Below are positions 9,814-18,300 of a stretch of 34,416 nucleotides of DNA, one piece after another. The notes beneath the pieces are model-generated. The model was not told the origin of the DNA and did no database searches. It saw only the letters and a program-made list of their open reading frames with translations. The position numbers were made by a program, and so were the translations under genes. Numbering within the stretch: the first letter of the stretch is position 1; each line of letters starts with the position of its first letter. The stretch is from Magnetococcales bacterium (GTDB lineage Bacteria; Pseudomonadota; Magnetococcia; Magnetococcales; Magnetaquicoccaceae). Location: the NCBI GenBank assembly GCA_002753095.1, contig PDZU01000030.1, forward strand, positions 1 through 34,416. Reading direction: 5' to 3'.

Positions 9814-10737
9814 ATGGGGGTCTTAGATCTGTTCTCCAAGCGCCAGAAGCGCGCACGAGGGGAAGTGCCCGACCTGTACGTCTACGACGATCTCCCGCAA
9901 CCGCTGCGGGTGCAGATTGTTCATATCGTAAGAGATGCTTTTGGTGTTGAGCGTTATCGTGATAATTACGTGGCGGAGGCGTATAAGGCTGTGCATCAGT
10001 GGCTTTGCCGTGAGTATGGGGTGTTCTCTCTCGTCCCCCATCGAGAAACTGACCAAGATTCAGTATTTAAGTTTTTTTTGCAAGAGAAATCCGTCGAACG
10101 TGCGCTAGACGTTGTGGAAGTGTGCTTCAAGTTTATCCAGGGTTATATTGCGAAGGATCAGTCGTATCGGATCCGCACTATAAGAAAAATTGAGTCTGAC
10201 GATGCCCTCGCCGAGTTGAACGCGCGTTTCAAAGAGCACGGGGTTGGCTATCAGTTTGAGTCTGGTGAGATCATTCGTGTCGACTCTCAGTTTTTGCATG
10301 CGGAAGCGGTGAAGCCGGCATTGGCGGTTCTGCGCGATAAAAACTTCACAGGTGCGAACGAGGAGTTCCTGAAAGCCCATGAGCACTACCGACACAAGCG
10401 CTACAAGGAATCCCTTGTTGACGCTCTGAAAGCATTCGAAAGTACCATGAAGACGATTTGCGCCCTTCGCGGTTGGCCGACAGATTCCAAGGATACAGCA
10501 AGTAAGCTGATTAAGATCTGTATGGACAATGGCCTGTTGCCGGAGTACCTCGAAACACAGTTTTCGTCCATTCGTGCACTGCTGGAAAGTGGCGTTCCGA
10601 CCGTGCGGAACAGGAACGGTGGCCATGGGCAGGGTACAGCCCTCGTCGCTGTGCCCGAATACTTGGCCCGGTATGCGCTGAATCTTACGGCAACGAGTAT
10701 CCTGTTGATGGTCGAGGCGCACCAAACCACGCAGTAG
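9814..10737 (+). CDS. Abortive-infection-like protein (STM4504/CBY_0614-type) with a HEPN-like C-terminus
   Basis: A 307-aa soluble protein. The N-terminus (FSKRQKRARGEVPD, then YDDLPQPLRVQIVHIV) matches my memory of the STM4504/CBY_0614 family and of AbiJ-type N-terminal domains of phage-defence proteins. The C-terminal third is helical and contains VRNRNGGHGQG, where Arg265 and His271 make an R-x5-H motif like that of HEPN ribonucleases and Abi_C domains. By family analogy it could be an RNase that halts growth during phage infection, but this is inference. GAGGGA precedes the ATG. It is the first gene after tRNA-Ser and stands alone: the next 105 bases hold no gene and then a transposase remnant begins. 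Confidence 0.7.
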   Translation: MGVLDLFSKRQKRARGEVPDLYVYDDLPQPLRVQIVHIVRDAFGVERYRDNYVAEAYKAVHQWLCREYGVFSLVPHRETDQDSVFKFFLQEKSVERALDVVEVCFKFIQGYIAKDQSYRIRTIRKIESDDALAELNARFKEHGVGYQFESGEIIRVDSQFLHAEAVKPALAVLRDKNFTGANEEFLKAHEHYRHKRYKESLVDALKAFESTMKTICALRGWPTDSKDTASKLIKICMDNGLLPEYLETQFSSIRALLESGVPTVRNRNGGHGQGTALVAVPEYLARYALNLTATSILLMVEAHQTTQ

Positions 10738-10842
10738 AGTCTCCTCAAAAATTGTAACACATTGAAATTATACATTAAAGTATGATTATGGTAGAATTAC
10801 GTGCATGGATTTCGGCCAAAACAGCCAAAAAGGCGTGCACCT

Positions 10843-11130
10843 GATGATTCGAGAACGCGACAAAAAGCAGCTATCCTTGCCTAGTTTTGAGAGTCCGTTT
10901 GAACGCGGTCTTGATCTAACTGGTGGATCAAATTGGCATCGGTGATTCCCTGGGATGAGTTTGCAAAGGCATACTACAGCGGTATGAGTACCAACCGGGG
11001 TACACCGGCCAAACCAGCCCGTTTAGTGGTTGGTGCAGTGATCATCAAGCACCGTCAGCGATGGACTGATGAGGAGACAGTTCTGCAGATCCAGGAGATG
11101 GAAAATGGCAACCGCATTGCACAGGCATGA
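10843..11130 (+). pseudogene. Frameshifted, truncated N-terminus of an IS4/IS5-superfamily transposase
   Basis: Two frames together spell a transposase N-terminal domain (InsH/DUF772-like). The first reads KKQLSLPSFESPFERGLDL and stops at about 10944. The second, from about 10919, reads WIKLASVIPWDEFAKAYYSG and then PAKPARLVVGAVIIKHRQ...DEETVLQIQE. The shift lies near 10918-10922. After QIQE the family sequence (usually NPYLQYFLG) is lost and a short unrelated tail ends at 11130. The DDE catalytic domain is missing, so this is a dead remnant. The 210 bases up to the next gene show no feature I can name. Confidence 0.8.
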
Positions 11131-11341
11131 AGTCTACCAGGGGCAATCAGGGTAGTGGCGATGGTACGGCACCGGCACTGCACCATGATCTATGGATCAG
11201 GATAGCTGGCAGGGTGACACTGTGCCGTAGAACTTCGTAAAGCAGGTCGGTTTTTTCTCAACTCTTCTTGACCTTCGGACAATCGCATGCGCTTAATTGT
11301 GCTTATACCCGCACTGCTTCCAATCATCCCCGGAAAAAAAC

Positions 11342-11773
11342 ATGGCAACCGTCTTTGACGTTGCAGAATATATCCTTGAAAAGAAAGGGCCAATGACTGC
11401 GATGAAGCTGCAGAAGTTGGTGTACTACTCCCAGGCTTGGCATGCAACATGGGAAGAAAAGCCGCTATTTGATTCCCGCATTGAAGCGTGGGCAAACGGG
11501 CCTGTCGTTCCTGACCTGTATAGTCGCCATCGTGGCGCTTTTCTGGTAGGAACAGGTAATTTTCGCGGCAATTCTGATGCGCTTACGCAGAACGAGAAGG
11601 AATCCATTGATAGAGTTATTGAATATTATGGCGACAAGAACCCGCAATGGCTAAGCGATTTGACACACCTTGAAGATCCATGGATTTTGGCACGCAAAGG
11701 TTTGGACGAGCGAGAAGCGGGAAGCCGAGAAATCACGTTGGACACCATGCTTGAGTATTACAGTGGCTTGTGA
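11342..11773 (+). CDS. Panacea-domain (DUF4065/SocA-like) antitoxin-type protein
   Basis: A 143-aa protein matching the DUF4065 'Panacea' domain, seen in MTAMKLQKLVYYSQAWHATW, the following PLFDSRIEAWANGPVVPDLY, and the C-terminal LSDLTHLEDPWILARKG. The domain is known as an antitoxin module paired with many unrelated toxins and also occurs in prophage proteins such as GepA and in SocA. The downstream gene overlaps its stop (TGATG), the expected antitoxin-first layout. The ATG at 11342 starts the conserved domain; an upstream GTG/ATG-type extension from 11297 has no family sequence. The ribosome binding site is weak. Confidence 0.85.
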   Translation: MATVFDVAEYILEKKGPMTAMKLQKLVYYSQAWHATWEEKPLFDSRIEAWANGPVVPDLYSRHRGAFLVGTGNFRGNSDALTQNEKESIDRVIEYYGDKNPQWLSDLTHLEDPWILARKGLDEREAGSREITLDTMLEYYSGL

Positions 11774-12342
11774 TGGATAGAAGTCAGAAACAGCCAAAAT
11801 GCAGCGCAAACCCGCATCAGCACGACATTAGGCAGGCTTCGTTCCCAGAAAGCCATCTCCAACAAACTCCAGCCTGGCAATTCCATCTTTGCGACAGAGA
11901 GCATCCTTTGTGGGGATGGGACACCCTAGGTGAACAAGGTATCATTTCACTGCTTCGCCAGCAGTTGCAATCGTTTGAAAGTATGACGTGGAGTGAAATC
12001 GATCGTGTATCTGGTGGCCGGATTGTAGGAACGAACCACCACTCACTGACGGTAGATGGATTCACCAAGGGTGCGCGAGACCGTCTTGATGAGATTTTCA
12101 AAGGAAAAATCGAGGAATTGTTTTCTTTGCGCATCAACAATACAGTCAGAATCTACGGCATAAGAGAAGGCCGTGTTCTGAAGCGCATCTGGCATGACCC
12201 CCACCACGGCACCAACAACGATTCGTTCACCGACCATCTGGGGCAGCAGGCGATGCCAGTTGGTTTTTCTCTGTGCGTTGAGTGGGCCCGCCATCCGTTT
12301 CCGTTCTTTCACCCGTGCGCATTCAACCTGGTGTCAGCATAA
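11773..12342 (+). CDS. Probable toxin partner of the Panacea antitoxin, with an altered C-terminus
   Basis: A 189-aa product that overlaps the antitoxin stop by one base (TGATG), so it is translationally coupled. The core from about residue 33 to 150 (FHLCDREHPLWGWDTLG, MTWSEIDRVSGGR, TNHHSLTV, then RINNTVRIYGIREGRVLKRI and WHDPHH) resembles small proteins I recall beside DUF4065 genes. I know no assigned activity. The last 35 or so codons are read from a 67-base copy of the 5' end of the neighbouring Rpn nuclease gene in antisense, so the natural C-terminus has probably been replaced just after WHDPHHG. Whether the protein is still active cannot be judged. A GTG at 11770 is an alternative start. 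Confidence 0.65.
   Translation: MDRSQKQPKCSANPHQHDIRQASFPESHLQQTPAWQFHLCDREHPLWGWDTLGEQGIISLLRQQLQSFESMTWSEIDRVSGGRIVGTNHHSLTVDGFTKGARDRLDEIFKGKIEELFSLRINNTVRIYGIREGRVLKRIWHDPHHGTNNDSFTDHLGQQAMPVGFSLCVEWARHPFPFFHPCAFNLVSA
12231..12297. repeat. Direct duplication of the 5' end of the Rpn nuclease gene (copy 1)
   Basis: 67 bases identical at 65 positions to 13313-13379. In antisense it encodes MAGPLNAQRKT(N)WHRLL(P)QMV, the start of the Rpn-type protein, then diverges. It forms the 3' end of the toxin-like gene. The two copies bracket the whole Rpn gene as direct repeats. Confidence 0.9.
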
Positions 12343-12371
12343 TTGCCCAGGATACAATCGATTTTCATGTT

Positions 12372-13376
12372 TCAATGGTCTACCCCGAACAGCTCCTCAA
12401 GGGAGCGTGCATCGAGCACCAGATCACTCCACTGTTCCAGGGTCTCTGAGTTGGCAAGGGCAATCTTCTCATGCACCGCAGCAGGCAACTGTCCAAAACG
12501 TCGGGTCAGCAGGCGAATAAGAAGTTTCGCTTCGCCTTTCTGTTCGCCTTCCTGTTGGCCTTCCTGCCGGCCTTCCTGCCGGCCTTCCTGCCGGCCTTCC
12601 TGCCGAATATCAGCGGCTTCGGGCATTTTCAGCAACTCATCCCTTGGCATGGATCGCATCATGGCCGCCAACCACTCTCGTCTGCCCAAATCGAGCACAT
12701 ACTCGGGTGTCAATCGGATTGGTTCCACATTTTCCATCGTACCCTCCATGCGTAGCTTTCTGATACCGAAGATGACACATTCGTGTTCCGATGACGTTGT
12801 CGGCAGGCAGTGCCGTTGGATGCACTCAAAGGCATTCTGCCACTCTTTCCTGCGGCTGGCAAAACATTTCCAGATGGCATTATGCGGGGCAGACGACAGC
12901 TCATTGAGCAGGACGACACGAATCGAGTCAAAGACCTCAATTCGGGATGCATAGACGCCAGCTTTGTCTGTCGGCGTAAAACCATGCCTTGCCAGTACGG
13001 CCGATTCTGGTGTTTTTGAGAGCAGGAGAAAGCTCGTCAACTCACCCGGTTGCAGTTGCTGCTTTTCCTGGTACAGATGGTCATAGACAAGCAACTGCCG
13101 ACATATCCTGTTCGTCAGGCTTTCGGTAAATTTAAATTCAATCAGCAGATCCTTGGCCGAGGTGTCGCGCAGGCCATCCGCCAACCACGCCTTCTGCTCT
13201 TCCGTCCAATGGCTACCCTCTCGGCGTAGCAGAATGATGTCTGCCTTGGGGGAAGCGCTGGTAACATCCACTTCCGTCTGGACAGCAATATTGACCGTTG
13301 CCAACGGTTCCTCGACCATCTGGGCCAGCAGGCGATGCCAGTGGGTTTTTCTCTGTGCGTTGAGTGGGCCCGCCAT
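12372..13376 (-). CDS. Rpn-family PD-(D/E)XK nuclease with C-terminal DUF4351
   Basis: A 334-aa protein of the Rpn/YhgA-like group, known in E. coli as recombination-promoting DNA nucleases and also linked to phage defence. The nuclease core is visible as Asp46 in SPKADIILL and Glu80-x-Lys82 in LLIEFKFTES. A QEGR-repeat linker (about residues 258-280) follows, and then DUF4351 (KGEAKLLIRLLTRRFG to SLEELF). The linker is encoded by 12-base tandem repeats that could change number. The 5' end of the gene is duplicated 1.1 kb away. It is oriented against the toxin-antitoxin pair, with 29 bases between the stops. Confidence 0.9.
   Translation of the reverse strand: MAGPLNAQRKTHWHRLLAQMVEEPLATVNIAVQTEVDVTSASPKADIILLRREGSHWTEEQKAWLADGLRDTSAKDLLIEFKFTESLTNRICRQLLVYDHLYQEKQQLQPGELTSFLLLSKTPESAVLARHGFTPTDKAGVYASRIEVFDSIRVVLLNELSSAPHNAIWKCFASRRKEWQNAFECIQRHCLPTTSSEHECVIFGIRKLRMEGTMENVEPIRLTPEYVLDLGRREWLAAMMRSMPRDELLKMPEAADIRQEGRQEGRQEGRQEGQQEGEQKGEAKLLIRLLTRRFGQLPAAVHEKIALANSETLEQWSDLVLDARSLEELFGVDH
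12547..12606. repeat. 12-bp tandem repeat inside the Rpn-type gene
   Basis: Five units in a row: CCTTCCTGTTGG once, CCTTCCTGCCGG three times and CCTTCCTGCCGA once (plus strand). In the gene they encode QEGR-type tetrapeptides. The unit is a multiple of three, so slippage would change the linker length without breaking the frame. Confidence 0.95.
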
Positions 13377-13379
13377 CCG
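13313..13379. repeat. Direct duplication, copy 2 (native 5' end of the Rpn-type gene)
   Basis: Differs from 12231-12297 at two positions. It covers the first 21 codons of the intact Rpn-type gene and its start codon, so this is probably the original copy. Confidence 0.9.
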
Positions 13380-13512
13380 ATACCATTTCCCCTTTTTTGC
13401 TACCCAAACATGCCATCAGCATAGCAGAAAATTTCCCGTTACCAAATATGTTGTGTGGGCTGCCCTGCAATGAGCACTTACGTGCTGCCTGAGAGTTGTG
13501 CAAGATGACGGC

Positions 13513-13854
13513 GCGTTGCCAAGCGCCATGAACTGCAAGAAGAGGGGGCGGAACTGCTCTACCGTCCCTGGCCGGTGCGTAAAGGGTATCCGTTCGAGGT
13601 TTTCAAAAAGATCTATCTCTACGCCTACCGCCAGGGGTTGAAAGGGTATACAGCTTTTCGTTTTAACCCGGAAGCCTTCCAGGGGGTATTGGTCAGGCAG
13701 GAGGATCTGGCCGCCACCCGCTATCGGTTTGTTTTGACCATCGGTATGGTGGTCGATGTGCGGGGTGACGAAGAGGTGGAGTACGATGGCGCATTGCACA
13801 CGGCGGCCAATTGATACGATGCCCTCAAGGAGGGGGTACTACGGCAAATTGTAG
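13513..13854 (+). pseudogene. nrdJ: Broken C-terminal fragment of B12-dependent ribonucleotide reductase
   Basis: The frame through 13521-13814 reads KRHELQEEGAELLYRPWPVR, then KGYPFEVFKKIYLYAYRQGL, FRFNPEAFQGVLVRQEDL, TRYRFVL and VVDVRGDEEVEYDGALHTAA. This matches a C-terminal portion of adenosylcobalamin-dependent ribonucleoside-diphosphate reductase as I remember the family. After HTAAN a TGA replaces the expected Leu codon. The continuation YDALKEG(Y)YGKL and its TAG (13852-13854) are readable only after an extra G, so there is both a nonsense change and a frameshift. The large N-terminal catalytic part is absent. A working copy would be expected elsewhere in the genome. The 136 bases before it (13377-13512) show no gene. 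Confidence 0.8.
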
Positions 13855-13948
13855 GTGTGGTTGGCGCTCAACGTGCGGCAGTTGGCAGTCGTGGTCAAGA
13901 TTGCATTTCTGTGCTGTCGTGCCAAGTAGAGTTACCCGTTGCCATGAT

Positions 13949-15385
13949 TCAGGGGGATGTGGATTGCTCTTCGTCAGCCTTTTCCGTGCCGCCTCCCAGT
14001 GCCTTGTACAACCCGGCTTGGTTGACCAATATGTGTCGTTCCAGACTGCGCAATTGTTGTTCGCTGCCATAGAGGGCCAGTTGTTGCTGCAAAAACTCCT
14101 GCTTGCTGTCCACCCCCACCTGCCAGCGATCGTGCAGCAACTGTTGTCGCGCCAACTGCGCCTGATGGCTGTTTTTGAGCGCCTGCAGATGCTCGGTCAG
14201 GGCTTTGCGGGCAGACAGACCATCGGCCACCTCACGAAAAGCCTGCTGTATGACCTTTTCGTACTCGGCCAACAGGGCGGTCTGTTCCGCCTCCGCCGCC
14301 TCCTGGGTCAGACGACGTTGCCCGGCATCAAAGATGGGCAACTCAATGGCCGGCAGAAAGCTCCAGGCGGTGGCGCCACTTTGGAACAACCCCTGCAGCC
14401 CAGCACTGGCCAAGCCTACCGAACTGGTGAGGTGAATGCGGGGCCAAAAGGCCGCACGGGCCGCGCCAATATCGGCATTGGCCGCCCGCAAACGAAACTC
14501 TGCCGCCCGTACATCCGGGCGCAGGGCCAAGGCGCTGGCAGGCATGCCTGAGGGAACCACATCGCTTAAGAGCAACTCTTCCAATAGAGGCCAGTGACGA
14601 TCTGGATCCCAATTGTGCCCGGTGAGCAGTTGTAGGGCATGGCGCGCAACCCCCTCCTGCCGTTGCAGATCGGCCAACGCTGCTTTGGCCTCTTCCCAGG
14701 CCAGCACCGCCTGCCAATGGCTTTGTGCCGAGGTTATCCCCACCTGTTTGCGTTCGCCGAGCAGCTCCAGCAACTCTTTCTGCACCGCCAGTCGCTGTTG
14801 CGATAAGGCGGTTTTTTCGGCCAGTTCGCGCCAGGTGACCAGGGACTCGACCACCTGGGCGATCAACAAAATGCGAACGGCCTGCACGCTCTCCGCATTG
14901 GCCAGATAGGTCGCCTTGGCCGCTTCGTGCAGGGCGTTGACCCGACCCCAAAAGTCCAGTTCAAAGGCGGGCAGGGCAACCTGCAGATCCTCACGGGCGA
15001 TGACAGTATGATTACCCGTTTGGCTGAGGTCGGCGGGGGTGCGTGTCTCCTGGTGTTGCAGATTGGCCTGCAGGGAAGGCAACCGTTGTGCCGCACTGAT
15101 GCCCAACAGGGCTTTGGCTTTGGCCATGCGTGCCACAGCCGCCTGCAAATCCCGATTATTGGTGAGCGCAGTGTCGATGACCTCTTGCCAGAGCGCATGA
15201 CGGTAAAACTGGCGCCAGGGTTGTTGGGCTGTGCTGTTGGCGCCGTCCGGGGGCGCAGCATCAATGCTCTTGACCTCTTGCCAAGTCGCCGGGATCGGTG
15301 CCTGGGCGCTGGGCAGAGTCGGAATCATCGCGCAGGCGCTGCTGCCCAACAGGCAGAGCAGGCTAAGCAAAAGGGGTTTATTCAT
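13949..15385 (-). CDS. Outer-membrane factor lipoprotein of a tripartite efflux system (OprM/NodT type)
   Basis: TolC-like outer-membrane channel that completes the efflux pump encoded just upstream. The signal peptide MNKPLLLSLLCLLGSSAC ends in a plausible lipobox (Cys18). Typical OMF repeats follow: NNRDLQAAVARMAKAKALLG (helical, first half), FELDFWGRVNALHEAAKATY, and the second-half equivalent ALRPDVRAAEFRLRAANADI with IHLTSSVG and FDAGQRRLTQEAAEAEQTAL. The size (478 aa) is normal for the family. The start is ATG 15385, which overlaps the pump gene stop by 8 bases (ATGAATAA). A longer upstream frame is out of family. The operon order is adaptor-pump-channel. Confidence 0.93.
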   Translation of the reverse strand: MNKPLLLSLLCLLGSSACAMIPTLPSAQAPIPATWQEVKSIDAAPPDGANSTAQQPWRQFYRHALWQEVIDTALTNNRDLQAAVARMAKAKALLGISAAQRLPSLQANLQHQETRTPADLSQTGNHTVIAREDLQVALPAFELDFWGRVNALHEAAKATYLANAESVQAVRILLIAQVVESLVTWRELAEKTALSQQRLAVQKELLELLGERKQVGITSAQSHWQAVLAWEEAKAALADLQRQEGVARHALQLLTGHNWDPDRHWPLLEELLLSDVVPSGMPASALALRPDVRAAEFRLRAANADIGAARAAFWPRIHLTSSVGLASAGLQGLFQSGATAWSFLPAIELPIFDAGQRRLTQEAAEAEQTALLAEYEKVIQQAFREVADGLSARKALTEHLQALKNSHQAQLARQQLLHDRWQVGVDSKQEFLQQQLALYGSEQQLRSLERHILVNQAGLYKALGGGTEKADEEQSTSP

Positions 15386-18300
15386 GGCTGACCCCATGGC
15401 TGGCGGTAGCGGAAGAGGTGCTTGCGTCGTCTGCATGGGGGGCCTGTTCTGGGAAAATGCGGCGAATGGCCACAAAGAGCACCGGAATCAAAAAGAGTCC
15501 CAGAACGGTGGCCGACAGCATGCCACCCATGACCCCGGTACCGATGGCGCGACGGCTGGAGGCCCCAGCCCCGTTCGAAAAAACCAGCGGCATGACGCCT
15601 AAAATGAAGGCCGCCGAGGTCATCACAATGGGGCGAAAACGCATGCGGCAGGCTTCCAGCGTGGCCTCCAGCAGAGGCATGCCTTGCTGGGCCAGGGTGC
15701 GGGCAAATTCAACAATGAGGATGGCATTCTTGGCAGAAAGGCCGATCACCGCCACCAACCCCACCTTGAAATAGACATCGTTGGGCATGCCCATGGCCAG
15801 CACGGTGAGGACGGCCCCAAAGAGGCCAATGGGGACGATCAACAACACGGCAAAAGGGATGGACCAGCTTTCGTAAAGGGCGGCCAGACAGAAGAAAACC
15901 ACCAACAGCGACAGGCCAAACAGCATGGGCACCTGGGCACCGGAGAGGGACTCCTCAAAGGAGGTGGAGGACCATTCGAAGCCGATGCCAGGGGGCAGTT
16001 GCTGGGCCAGGGCGGTCATGGCGGCCATGGCCTCGCCGGTGCTGCGGCCAGGGGCCGGGTTGCCGGCCAGTTTCATGGAGGGCAGACCATTGTAGCGGTC
16101 CAGTTTGGGCGAGGCGGCCACCCAGCGTGTTTGTACCAACTCCGAAAGAGGGATCAACTGTCCGCCCCGGTTGCGCACGCGCACCGAAAGCAGTTGCTGC
16201 ACGGTGCTGCGGGTATGGGCATTGGCCTGCATCTGCACCTGCAGCACACGACCGTCGCGGGTCAGATCGTTGATGTAGGCCGAGCCAAGGGTGACCTGCA
16301 GGGTTTCGTTCAGTTCGGTGTGTTCGATGCCCATGGCGCTGGCCTTGGTACGATCGATGGTGACCAGCAGTTGTGGACCGGCTTCCAACCCTTCCGGGCG
16401 TACACCGGCCAGGGCGCTCTCTTGGCTGGCCATGCCGAGCAGTTGGTTGCGGGCCTCCAGCAGCTGTTCCCGACCAGCCCCGCTGCGATCCTGCAGACGC
16501 AGGTCAAAACCGCCGACGGCCGAGAGTTCGGGAATGGGCGGTACGTTGATGGCAAAAATCAGCGATTGCTTGATCTGCGACAGGGCCATGTTGGCGCGCA
16601 TGACCAGCGCTGTGGCCTGTTCTTCAGGCTTGAGCCGCTCATCCCAACTTTTCAGGCGGACGAAGGTGATGGCCGAGTTTTGGCCCTTGCCAAAAAAACT
16701 GAAACCGGCCACACCTACCACCTTGGCCACTTCCGGTTGTTGCAGGTAGTAGTTTTCCACCTGGGAGAGAATTTCCACGGTGCGCTCCTGGGTTGCACCG
16801 GGGGGCAGTTGGATGATGCTGATAAAATAGCCCTGGTCTTCGTCGGGCAGAAAGCCGCCGGGCAGTTTCAGGAAGAGTCCGCCAGCGGTGCCGGCAATGG
16901 CCAGGTAGATCAGGAGATAGAGCATGGGGCGGCGCAGAATGGCGGCCACACTGTGACGGTAGCCCTGACTGGTGCGCTGAAAGCCGTTGGCAAAGCGCTG
17001 CAGCAGACCGGGACTCTTGTTGCTGTGTCCATTGGGATGGTGCAGCAGGGTGGCACACAAGGCTGGGGTCAGGGTCAGGGCCATCAAGGCGGAAAAGAGC
17101 ATGGTCAAGACCAGGGTGACGGCAAACTGGCGATAGATGGTACCCACGCTGCCGCTGAAAAAGGCCATCGGCACAAAAACGGAAGAGAGCACCAGGGTGA
17201 TGCCGACAATGGCGCCAAAAATTTGCGTCATCGCCTGTCGGGTGGCCTGTCGGGCGGAGAGACGCTCCTCCATCATGACCCGCTCCACATTTTCCACCAC
17301 CACGATGGCGTCGTCGACAACGATTCCGATGGAGAGGACCATGGCGAAAAGGGTCAAGACGTTGATCGAATAGCCCAGCAGATAGATGCCAACCAGGGCC
17401 CCGGTCAGGGCGATGGGGACGACGATGGCCGGGATGAAGGTGGCGCGCAGGTTGCCAAGAAAAAGATACATGACCAGAAAGACCAACACCATGGCCTCAC
17501 CCAGGGTGACCAGCACCTCATGGATGGAGATGCGGATAAAGGTAGAGGTATCATAGGGAATATCCCAGGCGATGCCGGCGGGGAAGAGGGATTGCAACGC
17601 GCCGATCCGTGTTTTGACACGCTGCGCGGTCTCCAGGGCGTTGGCGCCGGGGGAGACCTTGATGCCCACGGCAGCGGTGGGTTGGCCGTTCAAACGGGCG
17701 CGAATGGTATACTCTTGCGCGCCCCATTCCACCTTGGCCACATCCTTGAGGAGCACACTGCTGCCATCCGGGTTGGTCCGCAGGAGAATATTGCCGAACT
17801 CTTCGGTATTGCTCAGGCGACTGCGTACCAGAATGGGGGCATTGAGCTGTTGCCCGGTGCTGGCCGGCAACTGTCCCAACTCGCCGGTGACCAGTTGGTT
17901 ATTTTGCGCCTTTACGGCGCGCAGAGCATCACCGGGGGAGAGGCCGAAGTGGGTCAATGCATCCGGGTCCAACCAGATGCGCATGGCATATTCGGTCCCG
18001 AACAGGTTGGCCTCGCCGACACCGGGGACACGGCGCAACTGTTCCAGCACACTGCTGGCGGTAAAACTGCCCAGGGCTACGGCATCATGGCTGCGATCTG
18101 GAGAGTAGATGGTGATGAACATCAGATAGTTGCGACGGGATTTGACCACCGTGATCCCTTGGCGGCGCACCTCCTCCGGCAGGCGGGCTTCCACCCGCTT
18201 GATGCGGTTTTGGGCATCCACGGAGGCAAAGTCCAGGTTGGTGCCTGCTGCAAAGGTGATGGTCAAGGTCATGGTGCCCATAGAGTCGCTGGACGATTCC

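Noticed and set aside
12043-12312. Minus-strand open frame starting with the Rpn N-terminus
   Set aside because: Only the first 21 or so codons match the nuclease. The rest is antisense to the toxin-like gene, so it is a product of the duplication and not a second gene.
12547-12606. Possible CRISPR-like array
   Set aside because: The 12-base units are contiguous, without spacers, and lie in a coding frame. No cas gene is present.
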